From Methylocystis sp. (GTDB taxonomy: Bacteria > Pseudomonadota > Alphaproteobacteria > Rhizobiales > Beijerinckiaceae), in contig JACOUB010000026.1 in NCBI GenBank assembly GCA_016178015.1, positions 1 to 64,000 of the forward strand: a stretch of DNA of 64,000 bases, read 5' to 3'. The translations under genes were made by a program, and so were the position numbers. How positions within the stretch are numbered: position 1 is the stretch's first letter; each line of letters starts with the position of its first letter. The notes beneath the pieces are model-generated. The model was not told the origin of the DNA. It did not search any database and was given only the letters and a program-made list of their open reading frames with translations. Positions 63,727 to 64,000 of this stretch are shown piece after piece.

Positions 63727-64000
63727 TTATGCGTGTGTCCCCCTCTTTGTTTCGGCATCTTTGTTTCGGTACATGGGCATGAGAATACGGAAAGTCGTTC
63801 GTCGCGGGTGCGATTCGCATTCGACGACGCCGCCGTGGTCGTTGACGATCTTGGCCACCAGTGCAAGTCCGAGGCCAGTTCCAGCCGACTTGGTGGTGAC
63901 GAACGGGTCGAACAGATGCGCCATGATGTCCTCCGGCACGCCCTTGCCATTGTCGCGCACGCAAAATTCGAGCGGCAGGCCCACCGGGCTCTTCTCGCCC
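63727..64000 (-). CDS. ntrB: Nitrogen regulation sensor kinase NtrB, C-terminal part
   Basis: The last ~90 residues of a histidine kinase; the 5' part lies outside the window. The HATPase boxes are [45 protein letters not shown]. The order and strand upstream of ntrC identify it as NtrB, which phosphorylates or dephosphorylates NtrC in response to PII. The C-terminus ([12 protein letters not shown]) is polar and unremarkable. 123 bases separate it from ntrC. Confidence 0.9.
   Translation of the reverse strand, partial: GEKSPVGLPLEFCVRDNGKGVPEDIMAHLFDPFVTTKSAGTGLGLALVAKIVNDHGGVVECESHPRRTTFRILMPMYRNKDAETKRGTHA

Overview
The window is high-GC, densely coded chromosomal DNA of an alphaproteobacterium, most likely order Hyphomicrobiales (Rhizobiales). 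The evidence is the gene content: CckA next to a FliO-like gene and DksA, an alphaproteobacterial DksA lacking the usual cysteines, fused IspDF, NtrB-NtrC, a SUF cluster with two cysteine desulfurases, a GTTC-N7-GTTC LexA box and a TTAA-N7-TTAA CtrA box. The genus cannot be fixed from the sequence alone. No rRNA, tRNA, CRISPR array or transposase was seen.

Layout. 1-5.3 kb: truncated M16 peptidase, secreted hypothetical, OmpA-family protein, membrane proteins. 5.3-14 kb: SOS-type dnaE2 with a LexA box, a heptad-repeat coiled-coil protein, a parD-parE-trmJ operon and a large MmeI-like restriction-modification gene. 14-19.6 kb: icd, dksA, fliO-like and cckA. 19.9-24.3 kb: nickel/cobalt exporter, SDR enzyme and a copper ATPase with a CopZ-like domain at its C-terminus. 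24.5-28 kb: biotin operon bioF-bioD-bioA headed by a zinc-finger/HTH protein. 28-33 kb: mrr remnant, vapBC-type pair, fadD, and a NicO permease with DUF1007. 33-40.8 kb: indolepyruvate ferredoxin oxidoreductase and the cobalamin operon cobK-cobQ-cobC-bluB. 41-47.5 kb: recJ, rlpA, dacA, tmk and a damaged holB. 47.5-49.8 kb: accessory genes after a rearrangement breakpoint. 49.8-52.5 kb: coq10-like, cinA, arfB, ispDF. 52.6-54.5 kb: an insert of three secreted-protein genes bounded by an ispD fragment. 54.9-61.6 kb: SUF cluster. 61.6-62.1 kb: DUF559 nuclease gene between inverted repeats. 62.1-64 kb: ntrC and the 3' end of ntrB.

The most unusual theme is palindromic repeats. Four families (called A to D here) occur in at least eighteen copies. 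Several lie inside coding sequence without breaking it: one in dnaE2, three inside the MmeI-like gene plus one forming its C-terminal tail, and others forming the C-termini of the SDR and DUF559 proteins. The DUF559 gene is closely bracketed by inverted family-D copies, so a nuclease-repeat partnership similar in logic to RAYT-REP systems is a reasonable hypothesis. Other items worth checking are a possible separate CopZ made from an internal start in copA, two five-codon minicistrons overlapping into the start of ntrC, a CtrA box between fliO and cckA, and a shortened, frameshifted holB.
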